Positions 48,368 through 58,137 of a DNA stretch of 64,000 nucleotides are shown here, piece by piece. The stretch comes from Ipomoea triloba (lineage: Eukaryota; Streptophyta; Magnoliopsida; Solanales; Convolvulaceae). Below the pieces are notes generated by a model that was not told the DNA's origin, did not search any database, and saw only the letters and a list, made by a program, of their open reading frames with translations. The position numbers and the translations under genes were made by a program. Location: assembly GCF_003576645.1 (NCBI RefSeq), contig NC_044929.1, positions 19,656,658 to 19,720,657 of the forward strand, read 5' to 3'. The stretch's first letter is position 1, and every line of letters begins with the position of its first letter.

Positions 48368-48613
48368 ATGGAGTACCGGCGACAACAAACCCAAAGCAAG
48401 TCGAGTCGGACGTTCCCGCCGAGGCGAGGCCAGGTGATGGATAGGGTTCTCAGGACGCTGGTTAGATCGGCTTCCAATTTGGTCCCTGCTTCTGGGAATT
48501 CCAAGAAGAAGGCTGCTGGTTCCGGTGCCCTTAGCCCGGTTTCTTGGCCGACCCCCAACCGGACTCCGACTGGGTATGACTCCGGCGCTGATTCGGATCG
48601 TTCCTACCGATAA
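48368..48613 (+). CDS. Small PPxRG-motif protein with acidic SP/TP tail, member 5 (81 aa)
   Basis: Unrecognised function. Opens MEYRRQQTQSKSS, then FPPRRGQVMDRVLR (16-29), helix TLVRSASNLVPAS, linker GNSKKKAAGSG, and tail ALSPVSWPTPNRTPTGYDSGADSDRSYR. The tail keeps SP at 56-57, TP at 62-63 and 66-67, and GYDSGADSD at 69-77. Against member 4 the order and spacing of all blocks is retained, with changes mostly conservative (R for K in the helix, V for I), which supports a maintained protein. Start supported by the shared MEYRR and by TATA and leader in the right place. No signal peptide. Reverse frame at 48361 is a shadow. The polyadenylation region probably lies near 48667 (GGAAATAAAGC). Confidence 0.82.
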   Translation: MEYRRQQTQSKSSRTFPPRRGQVMDRVLRTLVRSASNLVPASGNSKKKAAGSGALSPVSWPTPNRTPTGYDSGADSDRSYR

Positions 48614-48619
48614 TCATCT

Positions 48620-49084
48620 TTCCAATTTTTGTGATTTTATGTACATATTTTGTTAGTAGAACAGGGGAAATAAAGCAAAGACAGGATCTTTTGTTTTGTG
48701 AATTTCTCTACTTTATGTACAGATTTTGTTCAGCAAAACTTATTTTCCTCCGTGTTGGATTAGATATCACTGCTTAAGGTTCTTCTTCTTCTTTTTGGTA
48801 CATATGATGAGCAGAGGCCAGAGGTAGCAGGAATTACAAAGAAAAAGAAATTAACACTTAGGACCAAGAATAAAATTATCTAATAACAATAAATAAAAAT
48901 ATAAAATGAAGTATTTCCCCTAATTTTTATACATAGCATCCAACTTCGTACTAACTTAAAAGTGCTCACTAAATTTAAAAAGTTAAATAGTCAAACCTTT
49001 TTATTAGTGACATACATTTCCACAACAATAAACAAAAAATATTGTAAAAGAAAAATGAAAGAAAACCTAGTATGATTCTAAGAG
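48620..49084. other. 3' flank of small gene 5
   Basis: A GGTTCTTCTTCTTCTT tract and AT-rich DNA; ACAGATTTTGTT/ACATATTTTGTTAGTAGAACAGGGGAAATAAAG resembles the sequence after small gene 4 (ACAGATTTTGACATTTTGTTGAATAGAACAGGGGAAATC), so the 3' UTRs of members 4 and 5 are homologous. Confidence 0.5.
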
Positions 49085-49432
49085 CAAATCCATTTGTTTG
49101 GGTTAATTTATTATTATTATTGATGTTTGTCTCTATGATTTGGGAGAGATAAGGGAGACAAGAGAACAAAAATAATTAAAAAGAAAAAAACAAAAACAAT
49201 TTTAAAAAAATTAGTACCTTACGCACCGAGCAGGGGCATGCAATGCACAAGCCTGCTAGGCACGTCAAGTATGCGTCACACGCCTAAAAAATAATGCAAC
49301 TAATTTTTATGGGACAATAGATCTCACGAAAAATTTACACTTCCAATAAATTTTTTCCACTCTCTCCACATATGCATTAAAATTGAAAAAAAATTTAAAA
49401 AGAAAAAAAGAAATCTTAAATGGGGATACTCT
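49085..49432. mobile_element. GAGCA...-type foldback element
   Basis: GAGCAAATCCATTTGTTTGGG on the left and AAATGGGGATACTCT on the right are diverged complements. The core is GC-richer (ACGCACCGAGCAGGGGCATGC, CACGTCAAGTATGCGTCACACGCC), like the element at 42582. Confidence 0.5.
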
Positions 49433-49439
49433 AATAATA

Positions 49440-50260
49440 ATAAGATAAAATGACATATGTTGGTTATGAAGATAGTTAGATACTAGTGAGACAACTCAAC
49501 CGAATTAATTGTTGTTGATTTGATAAATATATTGTTTTAAATTCGATTCTCGATACTAGTAATGTGGTTCTTTATTAGGGATAGACTATAATTGAAATGT
49601 GAGTTTCACTCTACATTCATACAGATATTTACTACATAAAAAGAAACATAATTTATGATCAAATCACTTCATATCTTTAATATAAAGATACTGAAATTTC
49701 CACTCATATATAGTCTAAAATATTCGGAGCCTTCCTTTTCCCTGTGTTTTTGAAGCTTTTTGTTGTGTGTTATTCCAAAAAGATGTCGTATAGTTGGTTA
49801 ATGGAATACTATTTTTTTAAAAGAAAAACAATCAAATATATCCTTTAATTAGGATTTAGGAATGAAAAAGATAATTGGACTTTTCAACTTTGAAAAGTTT
49901 CAATTAAATAGTACATAAACTTTGTAAAATAGTACAACAAAACCATTTTAAGTTTTTTTTTTTTGAACTTTTTTTTACCTCTAACTAAAGAAACAAAAAT
50001 TCATCGCACTTCTACACACTTTTCCTATGGATATCAGCTTCCTGACAATAAGCTCATCATGTTCTAGCAATGGAGATCACAATTTTCATGAAATCTCAGT
50101 CTCACTTCTCAATTTTATTAAAAAGCTATGGAGTTTGTCATTTTTGGGCAAAGAGTTTTTCATAGCGACACTGCTTCTTCACTTTGAAGAAGGCGCTGCG
50201 TTAGCATCAAACATCGCAATTGGAAGCGACCAGATATAAATAAAATATTTTTAAAAATTA
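49440..50260. other. Intergenic, one small unexplained ORF
   Basis: The 70-codon + strand frame at 50027-50239 has no recognised motif and no promoter evidence. 49490-49600 has SINE-like words (TTAAATTCGATTCTCGATACTAG). Nothing else seen. Confidence 0.3.
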
Positions 50261-50263
50261 AGG

Positions 50264-50518
50264 AAAATTAATATTTTGGTCCCTCAATTGCTTCCCAACT
50301 GTAGGCCATAGTTTTCAATTTCAACCAATTTGATTCTCAAATTGTTTAAAACTTCGTCAAAAATTTTTAAAATGTGAAAATCATACCATTTTGGTTCTTG
50401 AAATGGTTTAATTGACGAAATTTTAAACAATTTGATGATCAAATTGGTCGAAATTGAAAATTAGGGACTACATTGACAATTGTGATAAATTGAGAGATCA
50501 AAATAGTGATTAACTCTA
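50264..50518. mobile_element. Foldback MITE
   Basis: AATATTTTGGTCCCTCAATTG at the left against AAATTGAGAGATCAAAATAGTG at the right, with CAACCAATTTGATTCTCAAATTGTTTAAAA and complement inside. Arms about 115 bases. Confidence 0.65.
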
Positions 50519-50599
50519 AAAATTAAATATTTTTATAATGCCAAATATTTAATAGGAGAATAATGTGGAAAATGATATGTCAAGTAACTTAAAGTTGAC

Positions 50600-50775
50600 A
50601 GAAAAAAAACCCAATGGGGTAGCTCAAGTAGCAAGTGAGCTCTCTTTGTGGGGAGGAATTTTGGGAGAACCCGAGATCAATTTCCACAAGCGACGATTCC
50701 CCCTGGGCCAGCTCCTGTGCCTCTTGGAGTGGACCCGGACCGAAAGACCCCGTGAATTTACGAAAAAAAAATTAT
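50600..50775 (+). mobile_element. tRNA-derived SINE (third family)
   Basis: Box A-like GGTAGCTCAAGTAGCAAGTGAG near 50617, box B-like CCGAGATCAATTTCC about 50 bases later, then a GC-rich body (GCGACGATTCCCCCTGGGCC, GGAGTGGACCCGGACC, AAAGACCCCGTGAATTTACG) and an A tail. The surrounding ORF (50565-50807) translates this repeat and is not a gene. Confidence 0.65.
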
Positions 50776-50780
50776 TTTTT

Positions 50781-51455
50781 AGAAAACTATTCAAATTAGC
50801 TCCCTAAGTCAATCCGAGAGTGTAATTGGGTCCCTACAGTAAAAAATGTTCCGTTCAAATTCTCTAAACTTGTAAAAATATTTAATTGAGTCTAAATTGA
50901 CTTATTAAACAGGTTAATTCTTCCCAGGTTTGACAAGTGTCAGTTTTTTTACTTTTATTTTTTTTATAAAAACTTTTTATTTATTTATTAAAAATTTAAA
51001 AGAAGAAGAATACAACCACTGACAGTCCGACGGGAACCACAACTGTACTATCTAAGAAAGATGGCCATGGTTGTCTTTCAAATATGGACTTTGAGGTCTA
51101 GATTTGGACAATCTAGAACGAGATCGGCAACCATGGCCACCGCCCTCATTCTAGATGACCATGGCTATCTGTTGAGACAACTGCCATCATTCTTAGTCAG
51201 TTGGTTGTATTCTTATTTTCTTTTCTTTTTTTTTTATAAAAAATTAATAAATAAATAAATATTTTTTTCAAAAAAAGAAAAAAGAAAAAAAAGAAGACAC
51301 GTATCAAACTTGCAAAGAATTAACCTACTAAACAAGTCAATTTTCACTCAATTAAACAATTTTACATGTTTAGAAGATTTAAATGATTTTTTTTTTTACT
51401 TAAAAAGATCGAATTACACTATCTAATTGACTTAAAAGATTAATTTAACACTTTT
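50781..51455. mobile_element. Long-armed foldback element
   Basis: Left arm AATTAGCTCCCTAAGTCAATCCGAGAGTGTAATTGG; right arm AAGATCGAATTACACTATCTAATTGACTTAAAAGATTAATTT; inner words TTTAATTGAGTCTAAATTGACTT and TTAACCTACTAAACAAGTC also pair. The centre (51040-51200) is a GATGGCCATGGTTGTC/GACCATGGCTATC hairpin-like stretch that produces a chance 65-codon ORF. Confidence 0.6.
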
Positions 51456-51459
51456 TTCT

Positions 51460-52718
51460 TACTTTTTCATCAATAATTAGAGTCCCTTTGACCATTTTCT
51501 TTGTTTTTAAAAGAAAAAAAGTGGATATGAAAATGAAGCATCAAACATTGAAAAGGTCAGTCAAAATTCACAGCTAGCAAATGTTTGAGCGTAACCACCA
51601 AGTTATACCGTTCACGAATCTATATGCAAAAATCAAAAGCTGTTATTCTGCAATTATAGGCTTAAGGATATTTATGTCGCACGTGCTCTGATGTACGATG
51701 TATTGTTTAAATATTTATAAATAAATTCTCCATATAATAAAAAGTCTCGAATTATAAATATAGAAATGCATCTTGATCTGGATGATTCTCACTACTGGAT
51801 ATGTCTCAACAACATAAATTCTATATCTTTTCTTAGTAGGAGTTGTACTCTAGGACGTTTACGATAATATGAAGAATTGATAATTGAAAAATTAATTTAT
51901 GATGAAATTTAAACATGAATGAAAATATGAAAAATTGAAATGAGTTTTTCGCTTTTGGTAAAAATGGATACGGGGAGCTTGACTTTAGTTAATTTCATAA
52001 TTTATTTTTATATATTTTTGTTTAGTATATTTGGATCCTTTGTAGTGTGCTCGGGTAAATTAAAAACTCAACTCTCCAACTCCAACAAAGTAAAAATCAA
52101 TGACCCCAACTTCAAAAAAAAAAAAAAAAAGAAGAAGAAATCCAATATGGATTTTCACATTTTAATCCATATTTAGAAATTAGTCATGTATTAGTATATG
52201 CATGCAAAAATATTCACATTCTGCTCTATGACTAAATTGATTAACCAGTACTCTACATCAAGTGACCATCAACAAAGCTCAACTATTAACTTCTTTAAAT
52301 TGATTAACTAGTACGCTGCAAATTATAATCTCATCTTATAGTTAGTATGATCATGGAGTGTTGTTAGACGATGTAGCATAGGTTAATTGCTTAAATTAGG
52401 TATTGGAACATATATAGGCAGAAGAAGGATTATCTAAAGGTAAAAGTATTCATATTCACAAAAGAAATTTTTGGAAGAAATTTTGAAGTTTTCACCATCT
52501 GATTGACCATGATTTGAATTGTCAACAATATGGTATGAAGTAGAGATAATGAAATATCAACCACGTATGGACCTTTACAGACATAGTACACTTTTATTGC
52601 ATAATTATAGATGACTTTTTACTTACATCAGAGTAAATATAGATTTGTAAATTTTGTTTTTTAGCAATTTTAGAATAACATATATAGTTTGATAAAAAAA
52701 AAAAAGAAGAAGAATAAC
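51460..52718. other. Intergenic, AT-rich
   Basis: No gene recognised. Contains homopolymer A near 52116 and short direct repeats TAACTTATAT-like. The ORF at 51940 has a hydrophobic stretch followed by poly-lysine from an A run and is not credible. Confidence 0.4.
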
Positions 52719-52723
52719 ATATA

Positions 52724-52951
52724 TGTAAAGAGGAAAAGGCTCTGTAAATAATGAAGGGAAAAATGATGTTATTTATTCATCAGAAACATAAGCTATTTAT
52801 AGCTCGTACATAACATAAAAATAGGGGAATGCACTAACACTATGCCCATGATTAACTAAATGCTGAAGAATAGCAAATACACCTAACAATCTTGACTGAC
52901 TAATATGAATTAATACAATAATTAAACTTTATTAAGCTGATTTTTCTAACA
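52724..52951 (-). repeat. 3' LTR of the copia element
   Basis: 228 bases, differing from the other LTR at one position. A TATTTATAGCTCG word inside (TATAAATA on the - strand) is a likely TATA box of the LTR promoter. Confidence 0.95.
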
Positions 52952-52962
52952 TTCCTGCCCTT
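52952..52962 (-). other. Polypurine tract
   Basis: On the - strand AAGGGCAGGAA directly abuts the 3' LTR, where plus-strand DNA synthesis is primed. Confidence 0.75.
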
Positions 52963-52976
52963 AAACTGAAATGATT

Positions 52977-54010
52977 TCAGTTTAGAGAAGAGCTTCCTTG
53001 GACTCCTATCTTGCTCCTTAACTTGAGGAATGATGTTGCATTGAGAGGTTTTGTGAAGAGATCTGCTGCTTGGTCTTCTGACTTGCAATGAACTAGTGTA
53101 AGTTCACCATCTTCTACTAGCTCTCGCAGGAAATGGAACCTGACATGAATGTGTTTGGTTCTCCCGTGAAAAACTGGATTTTTGGATAGTTTAATTGCTG
53201 AGCTATTATCACAATACATGTTGCAGCTACGTACTCTGCTTTAGTGGAAGAAAGAGTAACAATAGGTTGCTTTTTAGAACTCCACGCTACTGCACCAGAA
53301 CCCATCATGAAAACATAGCCGGACGTGCTTTTTCTATCATCCAAGTCTCCAGCAAAATCACTATCAACAAATCCAATTACCTTGCTTTGATCCCCTTTTC
53401 TGTAAAATAAACCATAATCAATTGTTCCTTTGAGGTACCTTAAAATTCTTTTTGCAGCATCTAGATGTTGTTGCATAGGCTCCTCCATATATCTGCTGAT
53501 AATGCCTACACTATGCATTATGTCTGGCCTTGAAGCTGTAATATACATTAAGCTTCCCACTATTTGCTTGTAAAGTGTACTGTTCACTGACTTCCCCCCT
53601 GGTTTTTTTACTAGCTTTGCATTTTTTTCCATTGGTGTTACAACAGGATTACAGCCTCTCATCTTAAACCAGTCCAAAACTTCATTAACATATTTCTTTT
53701 GGCAAACAAAAATACCTCCCTTTGTCTGAGTCACCTCCAGCCCAAGAAAATGATGAAGCAACCCCAAGTCTGTCATATCAAATTCCTTCTCCATGGATCG
53801 CTTAAAGCTATTAAGTAGCTCTAAGTCATTTCCTGTAAACATCAAATCATCTACGTACAAGCATATAACCACCATTTTATCATCAACATGCTTTACATAT
53901 AAAGAATGCTCATATGGACACCTTAAAAAACCTTCCTTGATAAAATATGCATCAATGCGGCTGTACCAATCTCTAGGAGCTTGCTTTAGCCCATAAAGAG
54001 CCTTATGCAA
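52977..54010 (-). pseudogene. Copia RT second half and RNase H (broken)
   Basis: Continues the gag-pol reading frame past the stop at 54029-54031. It opens HKALYGLKQAPRDWYSRID, then the catalytic CLYVDDLMFTGND (near 53850), FDMTDLGLLHHFLGLEV, and the RNase H domain DSDFAGDLDDRKSTSGYVFMMGSGAVAWSSKKQPIVTLSSTKAEYVAAT. At about 53215 the frame changes: the last conserved part, YCDNSSAIKLSKNPVFHGRTKHI...DLFTKPL, is in a different frame (53219-52977). The 25-30 residues normally between AAT and YCDNSSA are missing, so a deletion not divisible by three removed part of the RNase H core. Confidence 0.9.
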
Positions 54011-54028
54011 CTTATAAACTTTATGTTC

Positions 54029-57000
54029 TTAACCAGATTTAATAAAACCAAGAGGTTGTTCTACAAATACCTGCTCTTTGAGCTCATCATGTAAAAAGGC
54101 TGATTTAACATCTAGTTGATAAATTGACCAATAATTTTGAGCTGCCAAGGCTATTACCAAACGAACTGTGTCAAGTCTAGCCACCGGTGCAAAGACTTCA
54201 GTATAGTCAACTCCATATTCTTGTTTGTATCCCTTCACCACCAAGCGTGCCTTGTATTTATCAACTTCTCCATTGGGTTTAAATTTGGTTTTATAAACCC
54301 ATTTAACCCCAATAGCCTTTTCCGAACTTGGCAAATCAACAAGCTCCCAAGTTTTGTTTTTTTCAATAGACCTCATTTCTTCCATCATTGCCTTCTGCCA
54401 TTTTTCTTCTAACACAGCACTTTCAAAACTTACCGGATCACAATCTGAAAATAAGGCAAGATGAACAAGAGGATCTTCAGAATGTAATCCAGTTACCTCA
54501 TAATCAGACATCCATGCAGGCCTTCTTATTGCTCGCCGTGGCCGGCTGTCATCAACCTCAACTGCCGTTGGACTATGAACCGGAATATTCTGATCAGTTT
54601 CTTCATGTTGTATATCCACATTCTCTGTGGATAGATTATCTTCATTATTGTCATGAGGATCTAATGAAATATACCTTCCATCATTAATCTTATCCCAAAT
54701 CCAGAAAGATCCTTCATCGAACACCACATCCCTGCTTACCACAACTTTGTTAGTAACAGGATTAAAAAGCTTATAAGCTTTGGACTGATTGCTCACACCA
54801 AGAAATATACACTTCTCTCCTTTGTTGTCTAGCTTTTTCCTCTTTTGATCTGGAATATGTGCATAGGCAACACACCCAAAGATTTTGAAATGATCAACTG
54901 ATGGCCTACGCCCATTCCAAGCTTCTTCTGGAGTCATATTTTGAACAGAAAAGGTTGGACTTCTATTCAAAATATGAACACTCCAGTTGACTGCCTCGGG
55001 CCAAAAAGTTTTTGTGATACGACTCCGTGCTAGAATACTTCGTACCATGTTCAAAATAGTACGGTTTTTCATTTCACAAACGCCATTTTGTTGTGGTGTG
55101 AAAGCTGCTGTGAGTTCTCTCTTTATCCCATGAGTCACAAGAAAATCTGAAAAATCATTTGAACAATACTCTCCACCACGATCAGTACGTAGAACTTTTA
55201 TATAACTGCCAACTTCTTTCTCAACATGAATTTTGAAGTTTTTAAATGCCACAAAAGCTTCAGATTTTTCTTGCAAAAAATAAACCCAAATTTTCCTACT
55301 ATAATCATCGATGAAAGTAATGAAATACCTTTTACCACCATTGGAAGTAGGATTAATTGGTCCGCAAATGTCAGAGTGCACAATCTCTAGTGGCTTTTTT
55401 GCTCTAAAGGATTTTCCTTTGGGAAAAGGAACACGGTGTTGTTTACTCACAACACATTCTTCACAAACATCTGTAGGACCATTAAATTCAGGAAGTCCAG
55501 TCACCATATTTTTTTGGTGAAGCGTTTTTAAGCCACTAAAGCTCAAGTGGCCATAACGATAATGCCATAACCAGGCCTTATCATTTAACCTTGAGAAGAA
55601 ACATGTTTGGTCAGAGTGTTTCAGATACAAAGGAAACATCCTGTTTGGCGTCATTTGAACTTGAGCAATTAAGCCCAAGCTAGCATCTTGAATTCTGCAA
55701 ATTCCATTCTTTATAACAACCTCATAGCCCTTTTCTTGCATTTGACCAATGCTCAGCAAATTTATTTTCAACTCTGGAACATAAAGAACATCTGATATAC
55801 TGTGACTAGCAAAATCATTAGTTTGGATGTTTACTTTCCCTTTTCCCATAACTGAGATTTTAGAGTTGTCTCCAAACTTCACAGTATCACGATATGATTC
55901 ATCAAGAGTTGAGAAAACTAATTTATTTCCACTCATATGGTTGCTACACCCACTATCAAGATACCACAAATCCTTGTTGTTAGTTTCACTTGCATGATAA
56001 ACTAACAACAAAGATATTTCCTCTTCTGTTTCAGCAAGATGGGAATTTTCTCCATTATTTCTAGACAAGTTAGTACGACATTCAGATTTATAATGTCCAT
56101 ACCTGTGGCAACGGAAACATTCCACATTTGATTTATCTACAGACTTTGGTTGTGACTTGTATCTTCCATCTCCTTCTTGAGAATGCGGATACTGATATTG
56201 ATGGCCTCTACCATCCACATTTCCTCTACCTCGGCTTCTGCCTCGACCTCGACCCCTTCCTCTACCTCGGTTACCTCCTCTTGATGAAGACCGGTCATGA
56301 ACTGAGGCCTTCAAAGCTTGCTCAGCTTCTCTGCGGTCATGAACTGAGGCCTTCAAAGCTTGCTCAGCTTCTCTGTCTTCATGAACTGAGGCCTTCAAAG
56401 CTTGCTCAGCTTCTCTGTCTGGTAAATTAAGCTTCTGCTCATGAGAAAATAATGAACTCTCAAGTTCATCAAGCTTCTGCTCATGAGAAAATAATGAACT
56501 CTCAAGTTCATCAAGCGTCATTTTTGATGTATCATTTCCTTCTTCTATGGCACAGACAGTCATTTTTGATGTATCATTTCCTTCTTCTATGGCACAGACA
56601 ACAAAATTATATTTTGGTGTCATAGACCGAAGTATTTTCTCAACAATGGCGGCTTCGTCAATTTGATCACCATTAGATTGTAATTTGCTAACTAGTGCCA
56701 TCACTCTGGAAACGAATTCACTAGCCTTTTCTCCCTCTTTCATTCGAAGTGTTTCATACTCCGAACGCAACGCTTGAAGTTGCAGCCTTTTAGCCTTTGT
56801 GTTTCCCTTAAACTTCTTTTTCATTGAATCCCAAATGTTTTTGGAGCTATCTTTGCTAAGAATGGTCTCCAAGATTGAACGATCAATGGCCTGAAACAGG
56901 TAATTCTTAGCCTTAAGATCCTTCAACTTCAGTCCCTCCAACCTCGTTCGTTGATCTGCTGACATATCTGCGGTGGGTTCTGCTACTGCAATTTCAACCA

Positions 57001-57109
57001 CGACCCAAAGTTCTTTGGACCGTAGGAAATTCTCCATCAGCATGCTCCAATGATCATAATGACCATCAAAGCGTGGAATAGCTGGTTGAACAAAATTATC
57101 TGAGGCCAT
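54029..57109 (-). CDS. Copia gag-protease-integrase-RT polyprotein (1026 codons, ends at premature stop)
   Basis: Gag domain about residues 1-235 (FDGHYDHWSMLMENFL; later KILRSMTPKYNFVV). Seven tandem 14-residue units follow at about 175-275, then an RG-rich stretch. The zinc knuckle CFRCHRYGHYKSEC is near residue 330. The aspartic protease motif LDSGCSNHM is near 382. Integrase zinc-binding H...H...C..C is at about 513-552, and the catalytic core DICGP, TDRGGEY and NGVCEMKN holds the D, D and E residues. The RT start (KWVYKTKFKPNGEVDKYKARLV, FAPVARLDTVR, QLDVKSAFL) runs to GFIKSG, then TAA at 54029-54031. The same frame continues beyond that stop with copia RT, so it is a single nonsense change. 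Usual copia polyproteins are about 1300-1450 residues in one frame. Confidence 0.93.
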   Translation of the reverse strand: MASDNFVQPAIPRFDGHYDHWSMLMENFLRSKELWVVVEIAVAEPTADMSADQRTRLEGLKLKDLKAKNYLFQAIDRSILETILSKDSSKNIWDSMKKKFKGNTKAKRLQLQALRSEYETLRMKEGEKASEFVSRVMALVSKLQSNGDQIDEAAIVEKILRSMTPKYNFVVCAIEEGNDTSKMTVCAIEEGNDTSKMTLDELESSLFSHEQKLDELESSLFSHEQKLNLPDREAEQALKASVHEDREAEQALKASVHDRREAEQALKASVHDRSSSRGGNRGRGRGRGRGRSRGRGNVDGRGHQYQYPHSQEGDGRYKSQPKSVDKSNVECFRCHRYGHYKSECRTNLSRNNGENSHLAETEEEISLLLVYHASETNNKDLWYLDSGCSNHMSGNKLVFSTLDESYRDTVKFGDNSKISVMGKGKVNIQTNDFASHSISDVLYVPELKINLLSIGQMQEKGYEVVIKNGICRIQDASLGLIAQVQMTPNRMFPLYLKHSDQTCFFSRLNDKAWLWHYRYGHLSFSGLKTLHQKNMVTGLPEFNGPTDVCEECVVSKQHRVPFPKGKSFRAKKPLEIVHSDICGPINPTSNGGKRYFITFIDDYSRKIWVYFLQEKSEAFVAFKNFKIHVEKEVGSYIKVLRTDRGGEYCSNDFSDFLVTHGIKRELTAAFTPQQNGVCEMKNRTILNMVRSILARSRITKTFWPEAVNWSVHILNRSPTFSVQNMTPEEAWNGRRPSVDHFKIFGCVAYAHIPDQKRKKLDNKGEKCIFLGVSNQSKAYKLFNPVTNKVVVSRDVVFDEGSFWIWDKINDGRYISLDPHDNNEDNLSTENVDIQHEETDQNIPVHSPTAVEVDDSRPRRAIRRPAWMSDYEVTGLHSEDPLVHLALFSDCDPVSFESAVLEEKWQKAMMEEMRSIEKNKTWELVDLPSSEKAIGVKWVYKTKFKPNGEVDKYKARLVVKGYKQEYGVDYTEVFAPVARLDTVRLVIALAAQNYWSIYQLDVKSAFLHDELKEQVFVEQPLGFIKSG
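56290..56600 (-). repeat. Three adjacent 42-bp tandem duplications inside gag
   Basis: On the + strand reading left to right: a 42-base unit (CGGTCATGAACTGAGGCC...) three times at about 56291-56419, a second 42-base unit (AAGCTTCTGCTCATGAGAAA...) twice at about 56428-56513, and a third (GTCATTTTTGATGTATCATT...) twice at about 56517-56600. Different sequences, identical period, frame kept. In protein: VCAIEEGNDTSKMT x2, LDELESSLFSHEQK x2, REAEQALKASVHD-type x3. Confidence 0.93.
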
Positions 57110-57129
57110 GTATTTGTTGCTACTGCAAA

Positions 57130-57146
57130 CCTGGCTCTGATACCAA
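57130..57146 (-). other. Copia primer binding site
   Basis: On the - strand TTGGTATCAGAGCCAGG, complementary to the 3' end of initiator tRNA-Met, immediately internal to the 5' LTR. Confidence 0.9.
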
Positions 57147-57147
57147 A

Positions 57148-57375
57148 TGTAGAGAGGAAAAGGCTCTGTAAATAATGAAGGGAAAAATGATGTTATTTAT
57201 TCATCAGAAACATAAGCTATTTATAGCTCGTACATAACATAAAAATAGGGGAATGCACTAACACTATGCCCATGATTAACTAAATGCTGAAGAATAGCAA
57301 ATACACCTAACAATCTTGACTGACTAATATGAATTAATACAATAATTAAACTTTATTAAGCTGATTTTTCTAACA
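57148..57375 (-). repeat. 5' LTR of the copia element
   Basis: 228 bases, begins TGTAGAGAGG and ends TTCTAACA in + orientation. One difference from the 3' LTR. It drives transcription leftward, into gag. Confidence 0.95.
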
Positions 57376-57559
57376 ATATATACTTATATAGTATACTTCT
57401 ATATTTGAGTATATACAGGGGCACTTATCCTTAATGAAAGTTCTTCATGAGATGTTTTTTTTCTTTGGGATGCATTAGATTTCTGAGAACCCTTGCCTAA
57501 GGGTGTTAGAGACTTGGAGGAGGTAAATTGCGTGAGTTGCTCAATTAGTTCTCAGTTTT

Positions 57560-57695
57560 TTTGTTTTTTTTTTGAAAACAGTTCTCAGTTTTCAATCATG
57601 TCTATACACTCTATGCACAAAGAGTCTTCATCATATTTCTGATTAATTTTTCTAGTGTAACCTTTCAACCACTGAGCTAAGTCCCACGGGACTTT
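57560..57695 (-). mobile_element. Possible tRNA-derived SINE
   Basis: On the - strand the head CCGTGGGACTTAGCTCAGTGGTTGAAAGG is a clear tRNA box A (TTAGCTCAGTGG). The other end, near 57560, is a poly-T (poly-A tail on -). A box B is not obvious. Confidence 0.5.
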
Positions 57696-57838
57696 TCATG
57701 AGTTTTTTTTTTTTTTTTTTGGTATTGGAAGAGAAGGAAAGTGAGGTGGCAGAAGAGATAGAGATAGGAGTTCATTTGCAATTTTGGAGTTTTTGTTAGA
57801 TGAGGAAAAAAAATCAGCAGTTTGAAAACAGAAACCTT

Positions 57839-58137
57839 CTAGGTTCCATCCAACTTTCCTCCGCCACTTAAATTGCAAAATCTTTAATAGGAAAGGCAAA
57901 AAAAAAAAGAAAAAAAAAAGAAGAAGAAGAAGATAGAATTGATTTAATATTCTAATTTCATTCACTACTTGAGAATATTAATTTTTCTGATTGATTTATG
58001 AGAAAGTCTATCTTCTCTATATTTAAAATCCAACTGACAATAAAATCAAATTTAAAACCATACGATTACGTTAGAACCACCTGACTGGATTGTCCCATAT
58101 TAATTTCACTCTCCCATTAAAGTTGGATGGAACCTAG
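57839..58137. repeat. Perfect 19-bp inverted repeat, 261 bases apart
   Basis: CTAGGTTCCATCCAACTTT at 57839-57857 and AAAGTTGGATGGAACCTAG at 58119-58137. No TA-rich element ends or target duplication were recognised outside it, and no ORF inside. Confidence 0.7.

Larger units (their letters stand above)
52724..57375 (-). mobile_element. Young Ty1/copia LTR retrotransposon
   Basis: Complete by structure, on the - strand: 228-bp LTRs at both ends starting TG and ending CA, a 5-bp target duplication ATATA (52719-52723, 57376-57380), an initiator-tRNA-Met primer binding site, gag-pol and a polypurine tract. The two LTRs read identically except A at 52728 against G at 57152, so insertion is recent. 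Coding order gag, protease, integrase, RT, RNase H is that of copia. Pol has one in-frame stop, and RNase H a deletion with frame change, so this copy could move only with help. The left LTR is the 3' LTR. Confidence 0.97.

Noticed and set aside
50565..50807. 80-codon ORF
   Set aside because: Translates a SINE body and its A tail.
54137..56430. Several + strand ORFs of 60-100 codons
   Set aside because: Antisense shadows of the copia gag-pol gene.
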